22,334 nucleotides of DNA from DASSFZ01 sp036514635 (GTDB taxonomy: Bacteria; Chloroflexota; Anaerolineae; Fen-1058), in NCBI GenBank assembly GCA_036514635.1, contig DATBWU010000223.1, forward strand, positions 1 through 22,334, read 5' to 3'. Within the stretch, counting starts at the first letter, position 1; each line of letters opens with the position of its first letter. Both the position numbers and the translations under genes were made by a program. Below the pieces are notes generated by a model. The model made no database searches and was not told where the DNA came from. It worked only from the letters and a program-made list of their open reading frames with translations. Positions 15,240-22,334 of this stretch are shown one piece after another.

Positions 15240-16191
15240 GAGACTCCCTGATCCAATCGATCGTTCTTCGCAAGCCCTCTTCCAGCGAGACGCTCGCGCG
15301 GAATCCTAAAATCTCGGTGGCGCGGCTCACGTCGGGCACGCGCCGGGGCACATCCTGGAACTTTGCCCCGAATATCTTCTCGTAGGGCACGCCAGTCACC
15401 GGCGAGGCGGAGCCGGTGATCTGCTTGATCTGCTGCGCCAGATCGATGATGCGCGTTTCGAGCGGCCGGCCCAGGTTGAACACGCCGCCGATCGCCGCAT
15501 CGAGCGTCGCCGCGCGCCACGTGCCCTCGACCATGTCGGTCACGTAGGTGAAGCAGCGCGTTTGCGATCCGTCGCCGTACACGGTGATCGGCTCGCCGCG
15601 CAGCGCCTGCACGATCATCACCGCGATCACGCTGGCGTATCCGGTCAAATTGGTGCGCGGGCCGTAAGCGTTGAAGTAGCGGACGATAGAAACCGGCAGG
15701 TCGCGCTGCGCGCGATAGGCGAGTGCCAGATGCTCGTCGACGATTTTCGCCGCAGCGTACGACCAGCGCGCAACGCTCGTCGGGCCGAGCAGGCTGGCGT
15801 CGTCTTCACGGAAGGGCAGCCGGTCGCTGCGGCCATACACTTCCGATGACGAGGCCAGGCACACACGGATGCCATACTCGGCGGCGGTCTCCAAGACAAC
15901 TTCCGTGCCGCGCACATTCGATCGCAGCGCGCCGAGAACATCCTTCAGAATGACCGGCACACCCACCGCCGCAGCCAGATGGCAGACCAGGTCGCAGCCC
16001 TGCATCGTGCGCCGCACCAACGGCTCGTCGCAGATGTCGCCTTCGACAAAGTCGAGGTCGAGGCCGGTCAGGTTCGCGCGGCGGCCCGTGCTGAGGTTGT
16101 CTAGCACCGCGACGCGCCATCCCTCGCGCAGCGCCCGCTCGGCCAGGTGCGATCCGATGAAGCCCGCGCCACCGGTGATCAACACGCGCAT
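15193..16191 (-). CDS. Extended-SDR NAD-dependent sugar epimerase/decarboxylase
   Basis: The 332-residue protein has GGAGFIGSH (7-15), the Ser114-116/SSEVYG strand, catalytic Tyr145 and Lys149 (YAAAK), RYFNAYGPR (171-179) and YGDGSQTRCFTYVTDMVEG (205-223). These mark the extended short-chain dehydrogenase family. The last two blocks are shared by UDP-glucuronate decarboxylases and UDP-glucose 4-epimerases, and I cannot separate these two. Either would supply an activated sugar (such as UDP-xylose or UDP-galactose) to the neighbouring glycosyltransferases. It overlaps the Wzy-like gene by 47 bases, suggesting a shared transcript. No Shine-Dalgarno precedes ATG 16191; instead TATAAT ends seven bases before it, so the message could be leaderless. 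The start matches the usual MRVLITGGAG beginning of the family. Confidence 0.92.
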   Translation of the reverse strand: MRVLITGGAGFIGSHLAERALREGWRVAVLDNLSTGRRANLTGLDLDFVEGDICDEPLVRRTMQGCDLVCHLAAAVGVPVILKDVLGALRSNVRGTEVVLETAAEYGIRVCLASSSEVYGRSDRLPFREDDASLLGPTSVARWSYAAAKIVDEHLALAYRAQRDLPVSIVRYFNAYGPRTNLTGYASVIAVMIVQALRGEPITVYGDGSQTRCFTYVTDMVEGTWRAATLDAAIGGVFNLGRPLETRIIDLAQQIKQITGSASPVTGVPYEKIFGAKFQDVPRRVPDVSRATEILGFRASVSLEEGLRRTIDWIRESHDLLESPERTMRQDH

Positions 16192-16198
16192 GGGCGCA

Positions 16199-16204
16199 AT
16201 TATA
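16199..16204 (-). promoter_or_regulatory. Consensus -10 box directly before the epimerase start
   Basis: The minus strand reads TATAAT, then TGCGCCC, then ATG (16191). The -35 region has only a weak match (TCACCG at a 17-base distance). If used, transcription would start at or next to the ATG. Confidence 0.45.
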
Positions 16205-16228
16205 CATTACGCATTGAAAAGCGGTGAG

Positions 16229-16362
16229 TCAGTGATCAGTGAGCCAGTAATCAGTGGGTCAGTGATCAGTGAGTCAGTGATCAGTGGGTCAGTGATAACT
16301 GATTACTGTTTCACCGATTACTGTTTCACTGATTACTGATCCACTGATCACTGGCCGGTGAG
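16229..16362. repeat. 15-bp tandem array arranged as a long inverted repeat
   Basis: Units such as TCAGTGATCAGTGAG (16229-16243) repeat with a 15-bp period to 16288. The right half (16309-16354) has the same units in opposite orientation (TTTCACTGATTACTG, CACTGATCACTGG), so the strand can fold on itself around 16289-16308. The right edge contains the stop codon of the upstream GT4 gene (16350-16348). There are no unique spacers, so it is not a CRISPR. Confidence 0.85.
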
Positions 16363-17475
16363 TAGACGATAGATATCGAAGACACGGTCAATCATGACGC
16401 GCTCGTCGAACTCGACGCGGGCGCGCTCGGCGGCGGCGCGGCCCATCGCCCGGCAACGTTCGGGGTCGTCCAGGATCGAGCGGATGGCCTGCGCCAGCGC
16501 ACTCGGATCGCGCGGCGGCACGACTCGCCCGGTGACGCCATCCTGCACGACCCACGACGTGGCGCTGCCGACTTCGGTGGTGACACACGGCAGGCCGGCG
16601 GCCATCGCTTCGGTCAACACGGTGCCGAAGGCTTCCGCGCGAGCGTTGGCGGGCAGCACGAACAGATCGGCGGCGCGGTAGTAGACGGGCAGATCGGCAT
16701 CCGGCACTTCGCCGGTGAAGTGAACGCGCTCGGCCACGCCGAGCGATGCGGCCAGCGCGCGCCACTCGACTTCCATCGGGCCAGAGCCAACGATGACGGA
16801 GCGCACAGAGGGCAGGCCGGGCAGGGCGTACAGCAGCGTATCGAGACCTTTGTAGTAACGGAGTCGGCCCACACTCAGAACGAGTTGGATAGTTGGATCG
16901 TTGGATAGTTGGTTGCGCAGAGTTGTGACACGCGCGGGATCGACTGTGGCGAAGTGACTGACATCGACACCGAGGGGAACCACGGTGCACTTTTCGCGGA
17001 AGCGGCTGATGAACGGCGAGGTGTCGATGTAGCGCGGGCTGGTGGCGAGGATGCGATCGACCCGGCGCAACACGCGCCACAGGAACGGTCGATACACGCG
17101 CAGCAGGTTCTTCTGCCGGACGATGTCGCTGTGATAGGTGACGATCGTCTTGGCGCGCGAGCGGCTGAACAGCCACGCCATCTCGCCGAGCGGGTAGGGG
17201 AAGTGCAGATGCACGATGTCGGCCGCTCGGCCCAACCGGCGCGCGTGCGCGAACAGCGACGGGCTGATCGGCGCGGATGAGATGTTGATCCAGCGTGCCG
17301 CTTTGACAACTGCCACACCGTTCATCGACTCGACGCGCGTGCGCCGATCGAGACTCGTGACGAGGACGGTCACGGCGTGGCCGCGTGCGACGCCGGCCTC
17401 GGCCAGCACGCGGACGTGGTTCTCGATCCCGCCCAACACCGGGAAGTAGTCTTTGTAGATGTGGAGGATGCGCAT
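16348..17475 (-). CDS. GT4 family glycosyltransferase
   Basis: The 375-residue GT-B enzyme has an N-terminal acceptor domain with FPVLGGIENHV (11-21) and VHLHFPYPLGE. The linker VPLGVDVSHF (166-175) leads to a C-terminal nucleotide-sugar-binding domain with SVGRLRYYKG (201-210), VGSGP, FTGEVPDADL and the EX7E pair Glu281/Glu289. It adds a sugar from an activated donor to a growing lipid-linked glycan at the cytoplasmic membrane face; the sugar is unknown. An octamer repeat inserted in frame encodes about residues 189-197 (SNDPTIQL), in the surface linker just before the first C-domain strand. The ribosome site GGAG, eight bases before ATG 17475, lies in a dispersed repeat. Its stop codon lies in the array at 16229-16362. 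All core motifs are present, so it is probably functional. Confidence 0.92.
   Translation of the reverse strand: MRILHIYKDYFPVLGGIENHVRVLAEAGVARGHAVTVLVTSLDRRTRVESMNGVAVVKAARWINISSAPISPSLFAHARRLGRAADIVHLHFPYPLGEMAWLFSRSRAKTIVTYHSDIVRQKNLLRVYRPFLWRVLRRVDRILATSPRYIDTSPFISRFREKCTVVPLGVDVSHFATVDPARVTTLRNQLSNDPTIQLVLSVGRLRYYKGLDTLLYALPGLPSVRSVIVGSGPMEVEWRALAASLGVAERVHFTGEVPDADLPVYYRAADLFVLPANARAEAFGTVLTEAMAAGLPCVTTEVGSATSWVVQDGVTGRVVPPRDPSALAQAIRSILDDPERCRAMGRAAAERARVEFDERVMIDRVFDIYRLLTGQ
16884..16915. repeat. GTTGGATN octamer array in frame inside a GT4 gene
   Basis: Four 8-bp units run GTTGGATA, GTTGGATC, GTTGGATA and GTTGGTTG. The coding-strand reading gives NDPTIQL. The unit and orientation match the array in valS at 4202-4227. 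Confidence 0.85.
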
Positions 17476-17480
17476 AGGTT

Positions 17481-17542
17481 TTTCTCCACGAAGTCACACG
17501 AAGGGGCACGAAGCGAGTGTTCATCCACGCAAATCCGCGTCC
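17481..17542. repeat. Two dispersed repeat modules between GT4 genes
   Basis: Bases 17481-17513 hold a CTTCGTG-period module (minus strand CTTCGTGCCCCTTCGTGTG and onward). Bases 17517-17542 hold a GGACGCGGAT...GGATGAACAC module matching 22 of 26 positions of 9839-9864 in element B. The first supplies the ribosome site of one GT4 gene and the second the stop codon of the other. Confidence 0.75.
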
Positions 17543-18666
17543 CGAAGTCCTCCGACAGATTGGTATATGGCGATAGTCTGTTCGGCGACACGCTCCCACG
17601 TGAATTGCCGGGCGCGTTCCAGGCTATGCCGGCGCAAGTCGGCGCGCAGTTGACCATCCGACATCACCTGTCGGATTGCGCCGGCGATGGCGTCTACGTC
17701 AAGTGGATCGAACAGCAGCCCGGCATCGCCCACAACTTCGGGCAGGCTCGATGTACGGCTGCACGCAACCGGCGTGCCGCAGGCCATCGCTTCCAGCGCG
17801 GGCAGCCCGAAGCCTTCGTACAATGATGCGGTAACGAACACATCGGCGCTGGCGTACAGAGCAGGCAGGTCGGCCTCGGCCACCGGCCCCAGAAAGCGCA
17901 CCCGCTCGCCTAAACCTAAATCGGCGGCGATTCGTTTCGCTTCCGGATAGCGATTGTCCCACGCTCCGGCGATCACGCACGCGAAATCGACATCGCCCAG
18001 GCGCGCATACGCCTGAATGAGCCGGGCGAGGTTCTTCGGTGGCTTATTGATGCCGACGTACAGGATGAGTCGATCCGGGAGTTGGTATTGGCGACGCACT
18101 CGCCGAATCTCTGCATCAGGCTGCGGCTTGAAGTGCTCGTCGGCGGCGAGCGGCGTGACCACAACACGACGCGCATCGGCGCGAAAATAGCGGATCAGAT
18201 CGCGGCGTGTCGAGTCTGAGATGGCAATAGCACGATCGGCGACGCGCAGCACCAGCCGGTGCGTGAACCGGAAAATCCAACGTTGGTGCACCGGCCAGAA
18301 CTGCGGCAGCGAAAGTGGAATCGTGTCGTAGAACGTGACTACAGTCGGGCAGCGGAGGCGTCGATAGGACATGCTGTAATACGGCGCATGCCACACGTCC
18401 GGCTTGAGTTGTCGCGCCAGCGCGGGCAGGCGTGTCTGTTCGGCGAGTGTGAAAGGAGCGATATCGATTGGGTGAAATGTAAGGTTATCCGACTTCAGCG
18501 CGTCGAGCGGATAGCGCGTGTTGGGCAGGGCCGGATTGTGCAGCAGCACCAGATCGACCTGACCGGTGCGCGCCAGCGCGCTCGCCAGTCGATGTGCGTA
18601 GCGGCCAATGCCGGGAAAGTGATCGTTGATGATGCGTCCGTCGAGGACGATGCGCAGGCGGGTCAT
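17521..18666 (-). CDS. GT4 family glycosyltransferase
   Basis: The 381-residue GT-B enzyme has an N-terminal DGRIINDHFPGIGRY (9-23), a PDVWHAPYYSMSY region and VTFYDTIPL. The C-terminal domain has LYVGINKPPKNLARLI (202-217), FLGPVAEADLPALYASADVFV and the EX7E pair Glu284/Glu292 in YEGFGLPALEAMACG. The FPGIGRY start and NKPPKNL block resemble mannosyltransferase-like GT4 members; the sugar is not certain. ATG 18666 overlaps the stop of the upstream GT-C gene in ATGA and has no Shine-Dalgarno, so translation is probably coupled. The last eight residues (LRDADLRG) and the stop are encoded by a dispersed repeat also found in element B, so the native C-terminus appears to have been altered. Confidence 0.92.
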   Translation of the reverse strand: MTRLRIVLDGRIINDHFPGIGRYAHRLASALARTGQVDLVLLHNPALPNTRYPLDALKSDNLTFHPIDIAPFTLAEQTRLPALARQLKPDVWHAPYYSMSYRRLRCPTVVTFYDTIPLSLPQFWPVHQRWIFRFTHRLVLRVADRAIAISDSTRRDLIRYFRADARRVVVTPLAADEHFKPQPDAEIRRVRRQYQLPDRLILYVGINKPPKNLARLIQAYARLGDVDFACVIAGAWDNRYPEAKRIAADLGLGERVRFLGPVAEADLPALYASADVFVTASLYEGFGLPALEAMACGTPVACSRTSSLPEVVGDAGLLFDPLDVDAIAGAIRQVMSDGQLRADLRRHSLERARQFTWERVAEQTIAIYQSVGGLRDADLRG

Positions 18667-20039
18667 TGACGAGTGAGCAGCGCCCGAAGGATGCGGTCGA
18701 ATTGTGCAGGCAGCACCGTGAATTGGCCGGCGATCAGATCGCCAATCGGGAACGGGCCGGCACGCGGAACCGTGCCGAGCGAGTATTGCACGATCAACAC
18801 GAAGTTCCACACGACGAAGCCCGCGCCGATCGCGGCGAGCCGCCGCACATTCCATCCCCGGCGGCGCAGCCAGTCGACGAGGGAGGCCAATCCAATGAAG
18901 TACGTCGGCGTGTTTTGCAGAAGCAGGCGTGCGCCAAAGGCGAGCGCACCGGTATACACCGACCACGCGCTCACGATCAGCACTTGCGAGACGAAATGGA
19001 AGATCAGAAACACGGCCAGGCGGCGATGCTGCCGGTACAGCGGCGCGAGGCCGATGATCGCGAAGAGCAGAATCGGCGTCCACACGAACAGGCCGCGATC
19101 GCTGGAGAACAGCACCGTGAGAACCTGAAACGTGCCGGTAAAGTGGCCGGCGTCCAGCGTGTACGAATACGGGCTAAGCTCGATCCACTTGCCGAAGACG
19201 GCGTGCCATACGATCGCCTGTGGCGCGAAGGCGAGCGCCCCGCCCAGCCCAAACGCCGCGATCGACCGGAGCCACTGGTGCCCCATGCCTGATCGAAACG
19301 CGGCGCGCGCCTGGGCGAGCAGCCACACGGCGGGCACAGCGCCGATCACGGCGTTCTGTGTCCGCACCAGCGCGGCCAATCCCACCGATGCGCCCATCAG
19401 CAGCCAGTTCCTCACCCCTGCCTTTGGCTCTCCCTCTCCTGACGCCGCCCTTCGCGTCGGGAGAGGGGGGCAGGGGGTGAGGGCGAACCACGCCGCGACC
19501 ACCAGCGTGTTCGCGAAGGCGTCGGCGGCGTGCGCCATCGTCGGATGGCTGTACATGTAGAACACCAGCGGCGAGGCCAGCCACGCCGCGACTGCCGCGA
19601 TCGTCGCCGCCGGCTCGCCGAACAATCGACGCGCCAGCGTGTGCAAGATGAGCACAGCGGCGAAGCCGTACAGCGCCGAGGCGAGGCTTACTGCCCACAC
19701 GTAAACATCGCCGTAGCCATCGGGCGGCGACGCGTGCATGATCCCAGCCCGCGCACTTTCGACGGCGTGCGCCGCCAGGTAAAACGGCGACCACAAGAGC
19801 GGCGCGCCGATCGCGTACGGGTTGTGGTTGTAGCCGGTGATCGTCGGGCCGGTAATTGTGTCGTTGCCGTAGTGTAGATACTCGTCCGTCGTGTCGAGGT
19901 TGCCGTCGATCACGACGGAACGCACCCACGAGAAGTAGCCGACCGGATCGAAACCGTAGACCCGAGGCCGGAATAACAGCGGGAAGAGCACGATGAAGAT
20001 GATGAACAGGAGGCGGCGTTCGCGGATAAAGGCGATCAT
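18663..20039 (-). CDS. GT-C fold integral membrane glycosyltransferase (GT39-like)
   Basis: The 458-residue protein has about ten hydrophobic helices. A first outer loop carries GFDPVGYFSWVRSVVIDGNLD, with acidic residues where GT-C enzymes place the catalytic base. Such enzymes use polyprenyl-phosphate sugars and work on the outer membrane face. I prefer ATG 20039, which forms an ATGA overlap with the previous stop and has GGA six bases upstream; ATG 20045 would add two residues. A 73-bp palindromic repeat is inserted in frame at about residues 187-210 (LTPCPPLPTRRAASGEGE), between two helices. The open frame and following helices (WLLMGASVGLAALVRTQNAV) are intact, so function may be kept. 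Acceptor and sugar are unknown. Confidence 0.85.
   Translation of the reverse strand: MIAFIRERRLLFIIFIVLFPLLFRPRVYGFDPVGYFSWVRSVVIDGNLDTTDEYLHYGNDTITGPTITGYNHNPYAIGAPLLWSPFYLAAHAVESARAGIMHASPPDGYGDVYVWAVSLASALYGFAAVLILHTLARRLFGEPAATIAAVAAWLASPLVFYMYSHPTMAHAADAFANTLVVAAWFALTPCPPLPTRRAASGEGEPKAGVRNWLLMGASVGLAALVRTQNAVIGAVPAVWLLAQARAAFRSGMGHQWLRSIAAFGLGGALAFAPQAIVWHAVFGKWIELSPYSYTLDAGHFTGTFQVLTVLFSSDRGLFVWTPILLFAIIGLAPLYRQHRRLAVFLIFHFVSQVLIVSAWSVYTGALAFGARLLLQNTPTYFIGLASLVDWLRRRGWNVRRLAAIGAGFVVWNFVLIVQYSLGTVPRAGPFPIGDLIAGQFTVLPAQFDRILRALLTRQ
19410..19482. repeat. Palindromic repeat inserted in frame in a GT-C gene
   Basis: Outer arms CCTCACCCCTGCC (19410-19422) and GGCAGGGGGTGAGG (19469-19482) enclose inner arms CCCTCTCCTGACGC and GCGTCGGGAGAGGG, which pair at 13 of 14 positions around an 8-nt loop. 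On the coding strand it yields LTPCPPLP...SGEGE, a peptide typical of this widespread palindrome rather than of GT-C proteins. Confidence 0.8.
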
Positions 20040-21673
20040 TGGCATTCCGGCGGCGGTGTGGCGGGCGGGATGACCTGATAGACGACGTGCCAGGGGCAGC
20101 AGCCGAAGTAGCTTTCCGGCGTATAGAGTTTGGCGTAGATGGCGCGCAGTTGCGGCCGATAGCCCCAGTCAGTTGCCCATTCGGCCAGGTGGAACGGCGC
20201 GTCGGGCGCGTCGCTTGCGAAATAGTCGGTCAGATAGCGGATGCCCGATTCCACTACGTAGCATCCCAGCCGGCCTGCGCGCGCCGCTGCGTAGGCCGAG
20301 TTGTTGATCACGCCGTCGAGGTTGATTACCGGCTGTTCCAGCCAAAACGCGATGATACCGCTGTTGAAGGAACCGATCGCCTCTCCGACCGGCAAATGCG
20401 CCCGAATCCAGGAGGCGGTTTCGAGCGGGCCGCGCTCCCACAATAGTTTTTCGTTGCCCAGCAGATCGATACTGCTCATCACCAGCAGCCCGGCTAGCGC
20501 GACCGGCACGGCGACGAGGAAGGCGCGGCTCAGGCGCGCCCGGATTGGATCGAACAGCACGCCGATGAGTAGGCCGATCAGCGCGAATATGGCCGGCGTG
20601 ATGGCCGCGTTGTAATCGAAGCGAAAGCCGCGCCGAAAGCCCGCGTGCGCGAGCCAGAACGCCAGCGGCCACAGCACGAGCAGCGCGATGACTCGCCCGT
20701 TCGATCGCAGGCGCGAGCCGAGCGCCCACCACGACGCCGCCCGAATGTGCTGCACCAGCGCCACGCCCAGCGCCACTGCGACGATCAGCCCGATACCGAG
20801 CGCGATGGCGTTGGGCCGCAGGATAAACATCAATCCAAGCGAGGTCGGGATCGCGCCGATGGTGCGCGTAAGCACATCGCCGGCCAGCGTCAAGAGTGTG
20901 GCATCGGGGTGCTGGCGATAAAACATGTCCCATTGAGCGGCCGGTATCGCCAACCCGCTGACCTGCATCATCGTCCCGAAGCGGGCAAGGTTCCAGATCA
21001 GCCACGGCGCGACGATGGCCGCGCCGAGCGCGAGGCCAAGCGCTATCCGCCGCCACACTCGCCGTCCCAGCGAGGCCAGCACGACGGCGGCGACGCCGAC
21101 CAGGACGATACCATCTGTGCGGGCCAGCAGTGTCAACCCGATCAGGCTGCCCAAGCGCCAGGGCCGCACGCGCCGCGCCAGCAGCGCGTCGATCGTTTCG
21201 TAGGTGAGTAAGGCGATCAGCAAGGTGCTCAGCGCGGTCTCCAGCCCGCTCATCGCCATCCACACGATGCGGATATTCCAGGCCCAGAACGCGGCCACGC
21301 CCAGCGCCAATACGCGCTTGCCGGTCAGGCGCTCAACGGTTCGGTACAGGACGAAAATGGTAAGCGTATCGAGCACGGCGGCCAGCGTCAGCATCGCCTG
21401 CACGCCGGCGCTGCCGCGCACGAAGGTGAACGCGACGGCGCTGAAGAAGAACCATAGCGGATGGAAACCGTTGGCCGCGTGGAGACCGTCGAAGGTGATG
21501 CCCTGGCCGAGCGCGAAGCGTTGGGCGGTCTCATAATAGTAGAACGCGTCGTCCTGCAGCGACCACAGGATCAGGTGATCGAGCGGCTGCCAGGCATACA
21601 CCAGCCGCAGCGCCAGGCCGGTCAGGCCGATGGCGACGAGTGCCCACGTCGTGTAGCGCGATCGTCGATTCAT
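20036..21673 (-). CDS. GT-C fold integral membrane glycosyltransferase (GT39-like) with C-terminal soluble domain
   Basis: The 545-residue protein has a first helix at about 9-27, then an outer loop with SLQDDAFYYYETAQRFALGQG (Asp41-Asp42). This is the DD motif of polyprenyl-phosphate-dependent GT-C enzymes. About ten more helices follow and then a soluble C-terminal part from about 430 (ETASWIRAHLPVGEAIGSFNSGIIAFWLEQPVINLDGVINN). This tail has the same plan as that of the preceding partial gene, so the two are probably related. I chose ATG 21673, four bases behind the upstream stop. A 16-residue longer start at 21721 would overlap that gene and has no better ribosome site. It is likely to transfer a sugar on the outer membrane face; donor and acceptor are unknown. 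Confidence 0.87.
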   Translation of the reverse strand: MNRRSRYTTWALVAIGLTGLALRLVYAWQPLDHLILWSLQDDAFYYYETAQRFALGQGITFDGLHAANGFHPLWFFFSAVAFTFVRGSAGVQAMLTLAAVLDTLTIFVLYRTVERLTGKRVLALGVAAFWAWNIRIVWMAMSGLETALSTLLIALLTYETIDALLARRVRPWRLGSLIGLTLLARTDGIVLVGVAAVVLASLGRRVWRRIALGLALGAAIVAPWLIWNLARFGTMMQVSGLAIPAAQWDMFYRQHPDATLLTLAGDVLTRTIGAIPTSLGLMFILRPNAIALGIGLIVAVALGVALVQHIRAASWWALGSRLRSNGRVIALLVLWPLAFWLAHAGFRRGFRFDYNAAITPAIFALIGLLIGVLFDPIRARLSRAFLVAVPVALAGLLVMSSIDLLGNEKLLWERGPLETASWIRAHLPVGEAIGSFNSGIIAFWLEQPVINLDGVINNSAYAAARAGRLGCYVVESGIRYLTDYFASDAPDAPFHLAEWATDWGYRPQLRAIYAKLYTPESYFGCCPWHVVYQVIPPATPPPECQ

Positions 21674-21677
21674 GTGC

Positions 21678-22334
21678 TCAGGGCGCGATCCGTTTGAAGA
21701 TGCCGCCGACGCTCGGATCATCCACGTAGGTGTAGTCCGCCAGGAAGCGCGGATCGTTGATCAGCGCGTCGGTGCCGATCCAATCGGTGTGCAGGTCGCG
21801 CTTTGCCCACTGCTCGCGGCTGAGGTGAACCTGGATGAACGTCGGCTTCTGCGCCAGCACGTAATCGACATCCCATTTGCCGAAACCGTTGCCCGGGGCC
21901 AACCCGCGCAGGAAGCGCGGCGCGAGATGCGCGATGTGCGCGTCGTTCAGGCCGATCATGTCGATCACGCGCAGTTCGGTCTCGTAGGCCAGCATGCCGG
22001 CATCGACCAGTGCGATCGAATCGCCCGGCTTGGAATTCGCGCGCAGCCAGGCGGCCATCGCAGGCCCGCCGCTTGTCGGATCGGAGAAGTTGCGCGTCGT
22101 TCGATCGATGTCTTGCGCCTGGATCGATCCGCCGAGGAACAGGCCAAAGACGAGTAGCGCGGTCGTCGTCGCGAATGCGCTCGCGTGCATCTGCACCCGC
22201 TCACTCAACGCGGCAAGGCCAATCGCAGCTAGCAGGCACAGCCACGCCAGGATCGGTGCGAAGAAGCGGAACATCGGCATCCAGTCGCCGCCCGCGAATG
22301 CGATCAGCGCGACATACAGGATCGAGCCGGCGAG
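21678..22334 (-). CDS. GT-C type membrane glycosyltransferase, C-terminal 218 residues only
   Basis: The frame stays open to the right edge, so the N-terminus lies outside the window; the internal ATG at 22280 is not the start. The visible part has the GGDWMPMFRFFAP motif seen in GT-C/GT39-like enzymes, two further helices (ILAWLCLLAAIGLAAL and FATTTALLVFGLFLG) and a soluble tail. The tail contains AAWLRANSKPGDSIALVDAGMLAYETELRVIDMIGLND, in the same position and pattern as the tail of the next gene. It is the first visible gene of the glycan cluster, four bases ahead of its neighbour. The sugar and acceptor cannot be told from this part. Confidence 0.8.
   Translation of the reverse strand, partial: LAGSILYVALIAFAGGDWMPMFRFFAPILAWLCLLAAIGLAALSERVQMHASAFATTTALLVFGLFLGGSIQAQDIDRTTRNFSDPTSGGPAMAAWLRANSKPGDSIALVDAGMLAYETELRVIDMIGLNDAHIAHLAPRFLRGLAPGNGFGKWDVDYVLAQKPTFIQVHLSREQWAKRDLHTDWIGTDALINDPRFLADYTYVDDPSVGGIFKRIAP

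Noticed and set aside
16229..16362. CRISPR-like look of the 15-bp array
   Set aside because: Units are 15 bp with no unique spacers, and the two halves are inverted relative to each other; no cas gene is nearby.
18667..19083. Longer start for the second GT4 gene
   Set aside because: The extension lies inside the GT-C gene, lacks GT4 homology, and the ATGA overlap at 18666 gives the usual MTRLRIVLDG start.

Overview
The window reads as a 22.3-kb piece of a GC-rich bacterial chromosome on which every gene I can support lies on the minus strand. I place it in the Chloroflexota, probably near the Anaerolineae, with moderate confidence. The reasons are a zinc-ribbon/Pro-Thr-linker/double-LysM protein, a very large O-antigen-ligase-like membrane protein with a TPR tail, a T-box leader on valS, and gene gaps packed with short repeats. 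No rRNA, tRNA, CRISPR or transposase gene was seen.

In transcription order (right to left), 22334-8370 is a surface-glycan cluster. It holds three multi-membrane GT-C glycosyltransferases (the first cut by the window edge), two GT4 glycosyltransferases, an NAD-dependent sugar epimerase/decarboxylase, a 1342-residue Wzy/WaaL-like polymerase or ligase fused to TPRs, a WecA/TagO-type polyprenyl-phosphate sugar-1-phosphate transferase, and a nucleotide-sugar dehydrogenase of the UDP-HexNAc type. Together these could make activated sugars, start a lipid-linked glycan, extend it and polymerise or transfer it. Next comes a tight three-gene run (cyclophilin, VTT/DedA-like membrane protein, duplicated NIPSNAP-like protein). 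Then comes valS under a near-consensus promoter and a valine T-box riboswitch with specifier GUC, followed by an HD-domain protein overlapping the LysM protein. The left end holds an N-terminally truncated GT4 gene and the start of a [2Fe-2S] subunit of a molybdenum-hydroxylase-type enzyme.

The most unusual content is the repeats. Two non-coding elements (3238-3349 and 9712-9890) share ends of the form GGCTCTCCCG-N7-CGGGA. The first is flanked by a perfect 8-bp direct repeat and the second by a 6/8 match, as expected of small non-autonomous transposable elements (MITE-like). Their interiors differ. Heptamer, octamer and 15-mer arrays and palindromes fill most other gaps, and some lie in frame inside genes (valS, a GT4 gene, a GT-C gene). 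Four genes take their stop codon from repeat DNA, and a fifth, valS, ends exactly at an insertion site. Repeats have therefore repeatedly landed at, and rewritten, gene 3' ends.

Limits: family calls are by eye from motifs, and promoters and RNA folds were judged by eye.
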